DNA of 14,563 bases from Chryseobacterium sp. (GTDB lineage: Bacteria > Bacteroidota > Bacteroidia > Flavobacteriales > Weeksellaceae). The stretch spans positions 1 to 14,563 of the forward strand of contig JASLCD010000308.1 of assembly GCA_030146295.1 (NCBI GenBank). The letters are read 5' to 3'. This document shows positions 1-6,352 of the stretch, piece by piece (the stretch's first letter is position 1; the number at the start of each line of letters is the position of its first letter). Position numbers and translations under genes: made by a program. The notes under the pieces are model-generated. The model saw only the letters and a list, made by a program, of their open reading frames with translations. It was not told the origin of the DNA and ran no database searches.

Positions 1-2
1 TG

Positions 3-395
3 ATGAAAGTACAAATGCAAACTATTAATCAAAAAATAGCTGTTGAATACTTAAAATTTTTCTATCCGCCACTTCGCAATGAAATCACACAATTGTCTGT
101 TCAGAACAATTTCGCTGGGATCATGCAGGCTACCGTGAACTATCTGAAGAATCTTTTACAGGAATCTAAAATCAGTATTATCGCCCATCACCTCAAACTG
201 ATGGATTCGATCTATAAAAATGGGGATTCTTATGTAAGAACCATGATTGAAAATCTGTTTGTAAGATCTTTCGAGAGCTTCAAAAAACATGCAAAGATTC
301 AACATTGGAAACTCCTTTATCAATACATGCCTGTAAGCTTCCAGATCATTTATAATGAACAGCAGAAGCAGGATCAGATGTATTTCGGGAAATAA
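3..395 (+). CDS. Small helical protein, DUF7674-like
   Basis: A 130-residue protein without signal peptide or membrane segment, so probably cytosolic. It is predominantly helical with regularly spaced hydrophobics. The conserved-looking part is the stretch around residues 75-92, with an I-E-N-L-F-V-R-S-F core following a 'KNGDSYVRTM' segment. From memory, this pattern and the overall length resemble the DUF7674 family, whose function is unknown; the match was not tested. The start is uncertain: an ATG at base 3 touches a possible upstream stop (TGA at 1-3), and an in-frame ATG at 15 is equally possible. Upstream sequence lies outside the window, so operon membership cannot be judged. A strong hairpin terminator follows directly. 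The gene is real by length, composition and terminator; the family call is moderate. Confidence 0.75.
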   Translation: MKVQMQTINQKIAVEYLKFFYPPLRNEITQLSVQNNFAGIMQATVNYLKNLLQESKISIIAHHLKLMDSIYKNGDSYVRTMIENLFVRSFESFKKHAKIQHWKLLYQYMPVSFQIIYNEQQKQDQMYFGK

Positions 396-407
396 TATTT
401 AAAATCA

Positions 408-455
408 AAAGAGCGAAAGGAAATCCATGAATCATCCTTTCGCTCTTTATTTTTC
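408..455 (+). terminator. Intrinsic terminator after the first gene
   Basis: A perfect 14-bp inverted repeat pairs AAAGAGCGAAAGGA (408-421) with TCCTTTCGCTCTTT (435-448) across a 13-nt loop. A T-rich tail (TTTATTTTTC) follows on the plus strand. It starts 12 nt after the stop codon of the upstream gene and precedes an independent promoter. Confidence 0.88.
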
Positions 456-510
456 TCCTATTAAATGTAACTTCTGCTGTATTTCGTTTCTTCAATACCT
501 GTGAAACCCT

Positions 511-518
511 TATTTTTG
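511..518 (+). promoter_or_regulatory. Bacteroidota-type -7 element upstream of lipoprotein gene
   Basis: TATTTTTG matches the Bacteroidota -7 consensus TAnnTTTG exactly and ends 13 nt before the ATG at 532, which would give a very short leader. I see no convincing TTG -33 element at the usual spacing, so the call rests on the -7 alone. Confidence 0.45.
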
Positions 519-531
519 CAAAAATGTACCC

Positions 532-1134
532 ATGAAATACCCTTTTTATGCTCTGATGCCCGTATTGTTGCTGATTTCCTGCGAAAACAATGACAATACC
601 CATGATGACCCGAGACCGATTGATAAAGAAATGTATCAATTTGAATTCAAAAGCTACGACGTAAAAAATACAGTGTTGTACAAGGGATCCAATGGGGAAA
701 AATCTATGCCGGATGAGTCTTATCTCAACAATTACTGGAGCCTGTATCAGGAACCTGCGTGGAAAAAAATAAACATTGATCTTACCAACAAGACCATCAA
801 ATTGATTTCTGAAACCTCATCTACAGATTTCACATATAGTTTCACCATCATAAATGACTCTGTACTCATCAAAGAGAATAATACTAATAAACCAACTTAC
901 ATTGGTGACTTCAATAAAAATACTTCCTCGTTCACTTTAAAAAGAACTTACAGATACATTAAAAGAGTACCCAGAACTGATGAAGAAGGGCTGCTGATTA
1001 CTAAAAGTGCACATTTCGGGACAAGCCAATACGAAAATCTTTTTGGGAATATATTTACCAACCCTTCTGAAATGGTAAAATCAGGAGATCAGGTTTTATG
1101 GAGTAATATTGAATATTACTATAAGAAACTTTAA
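532..1134 (+). CDS. Unrecognised surface-type lipoprotein
   Basis: A 200-residue lipoprotein that I cannot place in a family. Residues 1-16 form a short hydrophobic signal ending in a lipobox (L-I-S-C, Cys17). The mature protein begins C-E-N-N-D-N-T-H-D-D. This acidic stretch right after the cysteine resembles the lipoprotein export signal that sends Bacteroidota lipoproteins to the outer face of the outer membrane. The rest is rich in Asn, Lys, Tyr and Thr, with alternating polar/hydrophobic segments suggesting beta structure. No catalytic motif is evident. The gene is flanked by hairpin terminators, so it looks monocistronic. The start is fixed by the signal peptide; a nearby ATG at 524 is in another frame. 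Confidence is high for gene and localisation, and no function is proposed. Confidence 0.85.
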   Translation: MKYPFYALMPVLLLISCENNDNTHDDPRPIDKEMYQFEFKSYDVKNTVLYKGSNGEKSMPDESYLNNYWSLYQEPAWKKINIDLTNKTIKLISETSSTDFTYSFTIINDSVLIKENNTNKPTYIGDFNKNTSSFTLKRTYRYIKRVPRTDEEGLLITKSAHFGTSQYENLFGNIFTNPSEMVKSGDQVLWSNIEYYYKKL

Positions 1135-1151
1135 TCAAGCGACGACATCAT

Positions 1152-1187
1152 AAAAATCCCTCCAAAGAACTTATTGGAGGGATTTTT
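1152..1187. terminator. Bidirectional terminator between convergent genes
   Basis: A perfect 14-bp stem pairs AAAAATCCCTCCAA (1152-1165) with TTGGAGGGATTTTT (1174-1187) around an 8-nt loop. T-runs close the stem on both strands, so it can serve both the lipoprotein gene ending at 1134 and the convergent thioredoxin gene ending at 1201. Confidence 0.9.
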
Positions 1188-1200
1188 CAATTTTTAAGTT

Positions 1201-1713
1201 TTATTTCTTTACAAATACTTTTTCTATGATCTTTGCTTCTTCATTATTTAGTTTGGAAGCTTCCCCCAGCTTGGCAATGAAAGTGGCGACTTCTTCCGGT
1301 GTGGCCGGAGATCCCAGATTTTCTCCTTTAATATTAAAAGAGTCTGCCAGTACTTCTCCTTTTGGGTTCAGAATCAGCCAGAAAGGAAGTCCGGCATTTT
1401 CACCTTTATATTTATTCATCAGCTCTTGTCCGCCAGGGTTTTCAAGACTTTTCTTATCCCCTCTTTCCTGAACGTCTACATATGCCGTGACAAATCTTTT
1501 ATCAAAAATAGGTTTCGCTTCCGGGAGATCCATATTTTTTTCCATCATCTTGCACCATTTGCACCATGAAGCATGGAATACCAGTAAAACATTTTTTTTA
1601 CCCGCCTTAGCTTCTTTATAAGCCTTATTTAATACAACATCTGCTTTTTCCTGAGCTGCTCCTAATTGAAACAGCAGAAGGGTAACAATGACAATAATTT
1701 TAGAGTATTTCAT
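1201..1713 (-). CDS. Exported thioredoxin-fold protein (CKWC active site)
   Basis: A 170-residue thioredoxin-family protein of the Thioredoxin_7/DsbD-gamma-like type. Residues 1-20 form a signal peptide with a likely cut after Ala20 (..GAA|QE). The redox site is W-C-K-W-C-K with Cys51 and Cys54. A Pro that fits the cis-proline position is at 110 in G-L-P-F. These show a periplasmic thiol-disulfide or thiol-peroxide role; the partner is not visible. The C-terminal ~45 residues are helical and Lys/Glu-rich. No DsbD or cytochrome biogenesis gene lies nearby, so it appears to act alone or with a partner elsewhere. It is transcribed divergently from the AraC-type regulator at 1877, and the shared 163-bp intergenic region contains a 14-bp palindrome. 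Fold assignment is confident; the physiological substrate is unknown. Confidence 0.9.
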   Translation of the reverse strand: MKYSKIIVIVTLLLFQLGAAQEKADVVLNKAYKEAKAGKKNVLLVFHASWCKWCKMMEKNMDLPEAKPIFDKRFVTAYVDVQERGDKKSLENPGGQELMNKYKGENAGLPFWLILNPKGEVLADSFNIKGENLGSPATPEEVATFIAKLGEASKLNNEEAKIIEKVFVKK

Positions 1714-1773
1714 TCTGAATTTTTATTTAAAGTCTACACGAATTTAGGTATTTTTTTCTAACAATATAAATTC

Positions 1774-1787
1774 ATTGATTAATCAAT
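1774..1787. promoter_or_regulatory. 14-bp palindrome between divergent genes
   Basis: ATTGATTAATCAAT is a perfect palindrome located 60 bp upstream of the thioredoxin start and 89 bp upstream of the AraC-type regulator start. Its place in a divergent promoter region makes it a candidate operator. It is AT-rich, so chance is possible, and no regulator can be named from the sequence. Confidence 0.35.
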
Positions 1788-1876
1788 TTAGTTAAACATT
1801 TTGTAATTTAGTCTATCATAAAGTACTCCTTTTATATTGTAAAAAAAGAAATATAAACCTCTAACAGATCCACACC

Positions 1877-2668
1877 ATGATAGAAATAAAAAAATATTCT
1901 AATCAGACAGGACACCCTGAGCCAAGAAGAGTCATCAGGTACACTTTATTCTGGTGTCATCATGGAAGTGCTGAAATTCTTATTGACGAAAATATTTTTA
2001 TTCTGAACACCGGACAGACTATTACGATTACTTCCGGACAGTTTCATCAATTAAAATCGGTTGAAGGAGAACTTACTGCATTGGAATTTACTCTGGACTT
2101 CTTCTCTAAGAGTGACAGTGATATTGAACTTATTTTTCACAACGGGCTTTTTTGTCATTTTGGAATGAATGAGATAATCACCGTTCATAATCCTTCATTT
2201 TTCTCTGAAACATTGAATACCATTGAAAAAGAAATTCTGGAGCAGCCTTATCAGTATCTTATTTCGACGCATTCGCTGGTTGAACTGCTGCTGGTAGAAA
2301 TCAACCGCAGTAAAATTGCCAATGGTGATGAAATCTGGAAACCAGATGCTTTGTTCTTAAAGTTCCTCGAAAGTGTAAGAACTCATTTTAAAAATAATTA
2401 TCAGGTTTCTCAATTTGCTGATATTCTTGGAACCACTGAAGCCAAACTGAATGAGGTTTCAAAACTGCACACCAGCAAAACAGCTCAGAATGTCATCTAC
2501 AGCCTTGTTATTTCTGAGGCTAAAAGACTTTTGCTCTACGAGAAACTCACAGTAAAAGAAATTGCTTACCAGCTCGGTTTCAATGATCCCTTCTATTTTT
2601 CAAACTTCTTTAAAAAACATACTTCACGATCTCCTAAAGACTATCAGAAAACGGTAAAGGAAATTTGA
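1877..2668 (+). CDS. AraC-family transcriptional regulator with cupin-like sensor
   Basis: A 263-residue soluble regulator. Residues 1-140 are a beta-rich, cupin-like N-terminal sensor domain (containing F-W-C-H-H-G near 25-30 and I-L-N-T-G-Q-T-I near 42-49). Residues 160-260 are the AraC DNA-binding domain with two helix-turn-helices, about 176-197 and 225-247. The family signature is clear in the second, G-F-N-D-P-F-Y-F-S-N-F-F-K-K followed by S-P-K-D-Y. The first helix-turn-helix is more degenerate. Its ligand is unknown. It lies directly upstream of the doxX-cupin unit in the same direction with a 190-bp gap holding a separate promoter-like region and an inverted repeat, so regulation of that unit is a reasonable inference. 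Start: ATG at 1877; no Shine-Dalgarno, as usual in this phylum. Confidence 0.9.
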   Translation: MIEIKKYSNQTGHPEPRRVIRYTLFWCHHGSAEILIDENIFILNTGQTITITSGQFHQLKSVEGELTALEFTLDFFSKSDSDIELIFHNGLFCHFGMNEIITVHNPSFFSETLNTIEKEILEQPYQYLISTHSLVELLLVEINRSKIANGDEIWKPDALFLKFLESVRTHFKNNYQVSQFADILGTTEAKLNEVSKLHTSKTAQNVIYSLVISEAKRLLLYEKLTVKEIAYQLGFNDPFYFSNFFKKHTSRSPKDYQKTVKEI

Positions 2669-2709
2669 TGAAGTCTAAAAAAATTACCCCTAACTGAAAA
2701 ATTTTAAAT

Positions 2710-2723
2710 CCCACCACCCACCC
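2710..2723 (-). other. G-quadruplex-capable tract (minus strand)
   Basis: The plus strand reads CCCACCACCCACCC, so the minus strand reads GGGTGGGTGGTGGG. This has four short G tracts with one-nucleotide loops and one guanine fewer than a regular three-tier quadruplex. It begins a roughly 50-nt stretch (2710-2760) that is almost purely C/T/A on the plus strand with a single G. Such composition stands out sharply in AT-rich intergenic DNA. Folding is a prediction from pattern only. Confidence 0.45.
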
Positions 2724-2789
2724 ACTCTTCCTTCTTTCTGCTTCCCACACTCCTCTACTCATATCAAATATTATATGCTTTTTCCGGAA

Positions 2790-2808
2790 TTGTCTATTCT
2801 TTAGACAA
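2790..2808. promoter_or_regulatory. Inverted-repeat operator candidate upstream of doxX-like gene
   Basis: TTGTCTA (2790-2796) and TAGACAA (2802-2808) form a perfect inverted repeat with a 5-bp spacer. It lies 11 bp upstream of a -7-like element (GAACTTTG, 2820-2827; one mismatch to TAnnTTTG), so it covers the expected -33 region. This is where a repressor or class-II activator would sit. The half-site core GTCTA also occurs singly at 1811-1815, upstream of the AraC-type gene. Confidence 0.55.
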
Positions 2809-2858
2809 AGGTTTTCGATGAACTTTGTACCTGTAATTAAGACCTAAAAAATTATAGT

Positions 2859-3278
2859 ATGAAAACTCAACAGGACACCGCCGTTTTTTTATTAAGAATA
2901 GCTTTGGCATTCGGATTTTTATCTGCTGTTGCAAGCAGGCTTAATCTTTGGGGAGCTCACTCTTCGGGTTGGAAAAAATTTGTCGATTATACCGCTGAAA
3001 CCAATTCATTTTTACCACAGTCATGGGCTTCTGTTATCGCCATATTGTCTACTGCTGCTGAATTATCAATAGGTATTCTACTTCTTGCAGGTTATCAGGT
3101 AAAAGGAACAGCACGGTGTGCCTCTCTTCTCACTTTAGTTTTTGCGGTTGCAATGAGTATTTCTTACGGAATTAAGGAACCTTTGGATTATTCAGTTTTT
3201 GCATTCAGTGCCGCAGCTTTTCTCCTGAGTACCTTTTCTCATTACAAATGGAGTTTAGACCATTTTTTACGTCCATAA
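2859..3278 (+). CDS. DoxX-like four-helix membrane protein
   Basis: A 139-residue integral inner-membrane protein with four predicted transmembrane helices, roughly at 8-26, 57-79, 85-103 and 111-127. Size, helix count and the glycine/alanine-rich second helix (A-E-L-S-I-G-I-L-L-L-A-G) fit the DoxX/DoxD-like superfamily. Members of this superfamily have been linked to quinone-associated redox chemistry or oxidative stress, but most, including this one, have no proven reaction. It is followed after 19 nt by the cupin gene, and both starts are preceded by the same A/T-rich TATAGT sequence, so the two form an operon. The likely promoter has a -7 element at 2820-2827 overlapped upstream by an inverted repeat. 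Confident as a membrane protein, good for the DoxX-like family. Confidence 0.82.
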   Translation: MKTQQDTAVFLLRIALAFGFLSAVASRLNLWGAHSSGWKKFVDYTAETNSFLPQSWASVIAILSTAAELSIGILLLAGYQVKGTARCASLLTLVFAVAMSISYGIKEPLDYSVFAFSAAAFLLSTFSHYKWSLDHFLRP

Positions 3279-3297
3279 CCATTAAAATTTATATAGT

Positions 3298-3651
3298 ATG
3301 AACACCAACATCCACGATTACATTGTAAAAACAGAACAGAAAGAATGGCAGCCTTTAATTGAAAAAGGAATTCATTATGAAGGTATTTTCGTAAAATCTT
3401 TAAAATTTGATTCTGAAAAAAACCGATCTACCAGCATTCTTTTAAAATTTGAACCGGGAGCCAGCTATCCTTATCACAATCATCCTGCAGGAGAGGAATT
3501 GTTTATCATGGAAGGTGATGCTACAATTGCCGGTGCCCAACTTGAAAAAGGAGATTATTTGTATACTCCACCGAATTTCAAACATTCCGTGAAGTCTGAG
3601 CAAGGCTGTACCATCCTTTTTATAGTACCTGAAGAAGTGGAAATTCTTTAA
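3298..3651 (+). CDS. Small metal-binding cupin (ChrR-like fold)
   Basis: A 117-residue single-domain cupin without signal peptide. Cupin motif 1 is visible as G54, H60-x-H62, E66 and G73 (core P-Y-H-N-H-P-A-G-E-E). Motif 2 is G85-D-Y with P91 and H96. His60, His62, Glu66 and His96 form a complete metal-ligand set, so a bound Fe, Mn or Zn ion is expected. The closest type is the stand-alone ChrR-like anti-sigma cupin, but no sigma factor or zinc-binding N-terminal helix is present. It is therefore more likely an enzyme or sensor partner of the preceding DoxX-like protein. It is last in a two-gene operon and is followed by a hairpin terminator. Fold is confident; reaction is not known. Confidence 0.87.
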   Translation: MNTNIHDYIVKTEQKEWQPLIEKGIHYEGIFVKSLKFDSEKNRSTSILLKFEPGASYPYHNHPAGEELFIMEGDATIAGAQLEKGDYLYTPPNFKHSVKSEQGCTILFIVPEEVEIL

Positions 3652-3667
3652 TGCAATGACACAACAA

Positions 3668-3694
3668 AACCACAGTAAACTTTTTACTGTGGTT
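3668..3694. terminator. Bidirectional hairpin between cupin and acyltransferase genes
   Basis: A perfect 12-bp stem pairs AACCACAGTAAA (3668-3679) with TTTACTGTGGTT (3683-3694) around a 3-nt loop. On the minus strand it is followed by TTTGTTGTG, better suited to ending the acyltransferase gene; on the plus strand the tail is only moderately T-rich. Confidence 0.78.
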
Positions 3695-3723
3695 AATCAT
3701 AATTTAAAAAAATAGAATTGGCG

Positions 3724-4833
3724 CTACTTTAACGCGGCTTTATCTGGTGAAACGGGTCTGAAATCAATTAACGTTTTTTTCTTTCTTATAAGGTCCACCA
3801 AGGTCTGCACTGAGAAAGTGAGAATGATATACAGTACAATCAGCACCGACACATAGCCAATTTCGTGCTGCCTGTATCCGAAAATACCCTTTCCCCAGGA
3901 AATCAGAATCCATTGGATCATGTACATTGAGGTTAAGTTTTTACTGCAGTATTTTAAAACACGCATAAAGCCATTTTCTTTAACGTTTGCAGTAATTGTA
4001 CTGATCAGCCATAAAAACAGCAGTGTCCAGCCTGCAAAATAAATAACGCCACCAGGTCCCATATGATAGAAACCGTTATAATTGTAATCACCATACAGAA
4101 AAACCAGCGGTGCTCCGATAACAATGAATAAAAGCCCCACATAGAGCATATTTCTAAATATCTGCTTGGTATTGTAGTTCAGTTCCTGAAACCATTTACC
4201 GAAAAACATTCCAATGATGATAAAAGACATCCAGGGAAAAACAGGAAAATAGACATATGCCGGATAATCCGTATTGAAAAGAAGATCCAGAACATAATTG
4301 ATCACAGGATAATCCAGATTGAGTCCGCTAACTTCTCTCGATATCAGTGCAACGAATAGACCTATAGCCAGAATAATATATTTATTTTTAACGTATTCTC
4401 TGATAAACCCAACGAACAATAAAGACATCCCTGCCAACTGTAAAATATCACCAAGCTGTACCAGGTAAACATACTGCTGTTCTATAGGCGCATGCCATCC
4501 GTATTTTTGCATAAAATTATCGGGAGCAAAATTAAAAATCACAGGGATCATAAACTTCATGAAGTTCATGAACAGGCCTGCAAATACAAGCAAAACACCC
4601 CGCTTCAATGCACTTTTGAGACTTTGATGGCTTGACGTCATAAATGTTATTCCCATACAGATCAGGAAAATGGAAGTTCCTCTTCCGAGAAAAACGATAA
4701 AACTGCCAATGGCTGTTTCATATTGTGATTTTACATCGGCATACACGAGCAAGGTATGTATCATGATCATTCCGATAACACTTATACCTTTTATCAGATC
4801 CAGCGTAAGGATTCTTTTGCTTTGTTGTTCCAT
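3724..4833 (-). CDS. Multi-pass membrane acyltransferase-like protein (DUF1624/HGSNAT type)
   Basis: A 369-residue integral membrane protein with about nine to ten hydrophobic helices. The N-terminal motif R-I-L-T-L-D-L-I-K-G (7-16) followed by a helix with His26 matches the start of the heparan-alpha-glucosaminide N-acetyltransferase/DUF1624 group. A second family-like motif is F-P-V-F-P-W (196-201) before a helix ending in G-M-F-F-G. Y-C-S-K-N-L-T-S-M-Y near 295-304 is typical of membrane acyltransferases in general. These proteins move an acyl group onto a sugar or glycan across the inner membrane; the acceptor here is unknown. It is divergent from a membrane-anchored AraC-type regulator and shares a 255-bp AT-rich intergenic region with it. 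The promoter side carries the 15-bp word also found before the TonB receptor gene. An alternative label is acyltransferase family 3. Confidence 0.8.
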   Translation of the reverse strand: MEQQSKRILTLDLIKGISVIGMIMIHTLLVYADVKSQYETAIGSFIVFLGRGTSIFLICMGITFMTSSHQSLKSALKRGVLLVFAGLFMNFMKFMIPVIFNFAPDNFMQKYGWHAPIEQQYVYLVQLGDILQLAGMSLLFVGFIREYVKNKYIILAIGLFVALISREVSGLNLDYPVINYVLDLLFNTDYPAYVYFPVFPWMSFIIIGMFFGKWFQELNYNTKQIFRNMLYVGLLFIVIGAPLVFLYGDYNYNGFYHMGPGGVIYFAGWTLLFLWLISTITANVKENGFMRVLKYCSKNLTSMYMIQWILISWGKGIFGYRQHEIGYVSVLIVLYIILTFSVQTLVDLIRKKKTLIDFRPVSPDKAALK

Positions 4834-4888
4834 AGTTTTTAGTAAAAATTGTGAATTAGAGGGATAAAATTATACTCATTTTTATTTT

Positions 4889-4921
4889 TAAAATTAATAT
4901 TTTTATTTATTCTAAATAAAA
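4889..4921 (-). promoter_or_regulatory. Promoter region with shared 15-bp word, acyltransferase gene
   Basis: On the minus strand, TTTTATTTAGAATAA (4921-4907) lies 10 bp upstream of TAATTTTA (4896-4889), a one-mismatch version of the -7 consensus TAnnTTTG. The same 15-bp word occurs at 14141-14127, 7 bp upstream of a perfect -7 element. The word is half of a longer local inverted repeat, TTTTATTTA/TAAATAAAA around TTC. Candidate binding site for a shared regulator; the region is very AT-rich, so caution applies. Confidence 0.45.
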
Positions 4922-5088
4922 TCAAATATACAAATTAAAACGATATTATAAATTTTGTTTATCAGTTTTCATAAATTATTAATACCTGAAAATACATTGT
5001 GAAATTTGAATGTCATAAGAATAAAACTTCTAGATAATTTAATCACAGAAGTCTGTATATTAGCGCTTTATTATATAAGTTTAGATAG

Positions 5089-6267
5089 ATGAACTGGAGC
5101 CTTGATATATTTGATACTATTGTTATCACAGGTATAATACAGGGAATAGCCGCTGCAACAGCTGTCTGGTTTTATCCTTCCCACACATCAGGTAAAAAGT
5201 TATTAGCTGTTATACTGATTACCCTGGCTTTTCTGAATATCAAAATATTACTGCATACTCTTGGTTTATGGCAGTATCTAGGGTTTCATTATTTTCCTCT
5301 GGCTATTGACACCGTTATCCAGCCGCTATTTTATTTGTACACCTGTTCGCTCACAGAGAAGCATTTTTCACTGAACCGCAATCATTGGTGGCATTTTTTA
5401 CCTGCACTAATATTCCAGTTTCATGCATTGATTGTTTACATCATTGGATTTATAAAACCAGATATAGAAACATTGGATATTATCGCTGAAAAATATCTGT
5501 ATTATAATGCCGTTAAGTGGGCTGAAGACCTTTTTGCTCTTGTTTCTGCAGGTATTTACTGGTATCTGAGTTTCAGGAAAACACAAAAATACCGGCGATG
5601 GCTATTCACCAGCCAATCTGCAACCCAATATCAGGAACTGACGTGGCTCCAAAACCTGCTTATCGGAACCGGAATATTGGTAATCGTGCTATTTTTATCC
5701 TCAATAAGCTCTAATATCTTACAGTTTAACTACACATTTCTGTATCTGGAAATATTTTATGGATATCTTACCCTGCTGATCTATTTCCTTTCTTTTCAAG
5801 GATATCGGGCTATAGTGGCAGGTGAAATACAAGTTGTACGGGTGTCAAATCATGAAATTCATATAGAAGAAATGCAGCAACCGGAGATTACATCTACAGA
5901 TATAAGACCTTCTGTGGATGAAAAAAATCTTTCTGCCATTCAATCTGTATTGACAGAAATTATGGAAAAAAAACACCTCTTCATGGAACCAGAATTAAGC
6001 CTGAAAGATATGGCAAAAATCGCAGGTTTTCCTCCATCACAGGTTTCTGCAGCCATTAATGCAAAATTTGGGATGAATTTCAGAAGCTGGGTAAACAGCT
6101 ACCGCGTAGAAGAAGTTAAAAATAGGCTGAACAATCCCGAATATAAACACCTCAGCCTTACCGGTATCGCTTTTGAATGCGGATTTAATTCCGAAGCCAG
6201 TTTCTATCGGATCTTCAGGAAACATACAGGCCATTCTCCCAAAACCTACCCACAATCTACAAAATGA
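5089..6267 (+). CDS. Membrane-anchored AraC-family regulator
   Basis: A 392-residue regulator. Residues 1 to about 245 contain roughly seven hydrophobic helices, the last ending near F-L-S-F-Q-G-Y. A linker of about 50 residues follows. Residues 280-390 are an AraC-type DNA-binding domain with helix-turn-helices near 303-324 and 355-377. The family signature is well kept as G-F-N-S-E-A-S-F-Y-R-I-F-R-K-H followed by S-P-K-T-Y. Such proteins sense a signal in or across the inner membrane and bind DNA from the membrane. The divergent membrane acyltransferase gene is the obvious target, though this is inferred from position only. A possible -7 element, TATATTAG (5056-5063, one mismatch), lies 25 nt before the ATG. 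No partner histidine kinase or sigma factor is present. Confidence 0.9.
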   Translation: MNWSLDIFDTIVITGIIQGIAAATAVWFYPSHTSGKKLLAVILITLAFLNIKILLHTLGLWQYLGFHYFPLAIDTVIQPLFYLYTCSLTEKHFSLNRNHWWHFLPALIFQFHALIVYIIGFIKPDIETLDIIAEKYLYYNAVKWAEDLFALVSAGIYWYLSFRKTQKYRRWLFTSQSATQYQELTWLQNLLIGTGILVIVLFLSSISSNILQFNYTFLYLEIFYGYLTLLIYFLSFQGYRAIVAGEIQVVRVSNHEIHIEEMQQPEITSTDIRPSVDEKNLSAIQSVLTEIMEKKHLFMEPELSLKDMAKIAGFPPSQVSAAINAKFGMNFRSWVNSYRVEEVKNRLNNPEYKHLSLTGIAFECGFNSEASFYRIFRKHTGHSPKTYPQSTK

Positions 6268-6281
6268 GAGAATTTTAATAT

Positions 6282-6303
6282 CACTCAAAACATGTTTTGA
6301 GTG
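6282..6303. promoter_or_regulatory. Perfect 22-bp palindrome upstream of C10-type peptidase
   Basis: CACTCAAAAC (6282-6291) is followed by AT and then GTTTTGAGTG (6294-6303), making an uninterrupted 22-bp palindrome. It lies 14 nt after the stop of the AraC-type regulator and about 50 nt before the peptidase ATG, close to the expected -33 region of a -7-like element (TTTATTTG, 6325-6332, one mismatch). Neither strand has a T-run after it, which argues against a plain terminator and in favour of an operator. Confidence 0.55.
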
Positions 6304-6352
6304 GGCAGAGATTTGAGGATATTGTTTATTTGCGCTGAATAAAACTTTACTT

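Noticed and set aside
3298..3651. Anti-sigma factor ChrR with its sigma factor
   Set aside because: The cupin is stand-alone, lacks the zinc-binding N-terminal helical domain of ChrR, and no ECF sigma gene is adjacent.
6282..6303. Terminator for the membrane-anchored AraC gene
   Set aside because: The palindrome has no loop spacer and no following T-run on either strand, so termination is less likely than a protein-binding site, though not excluded.
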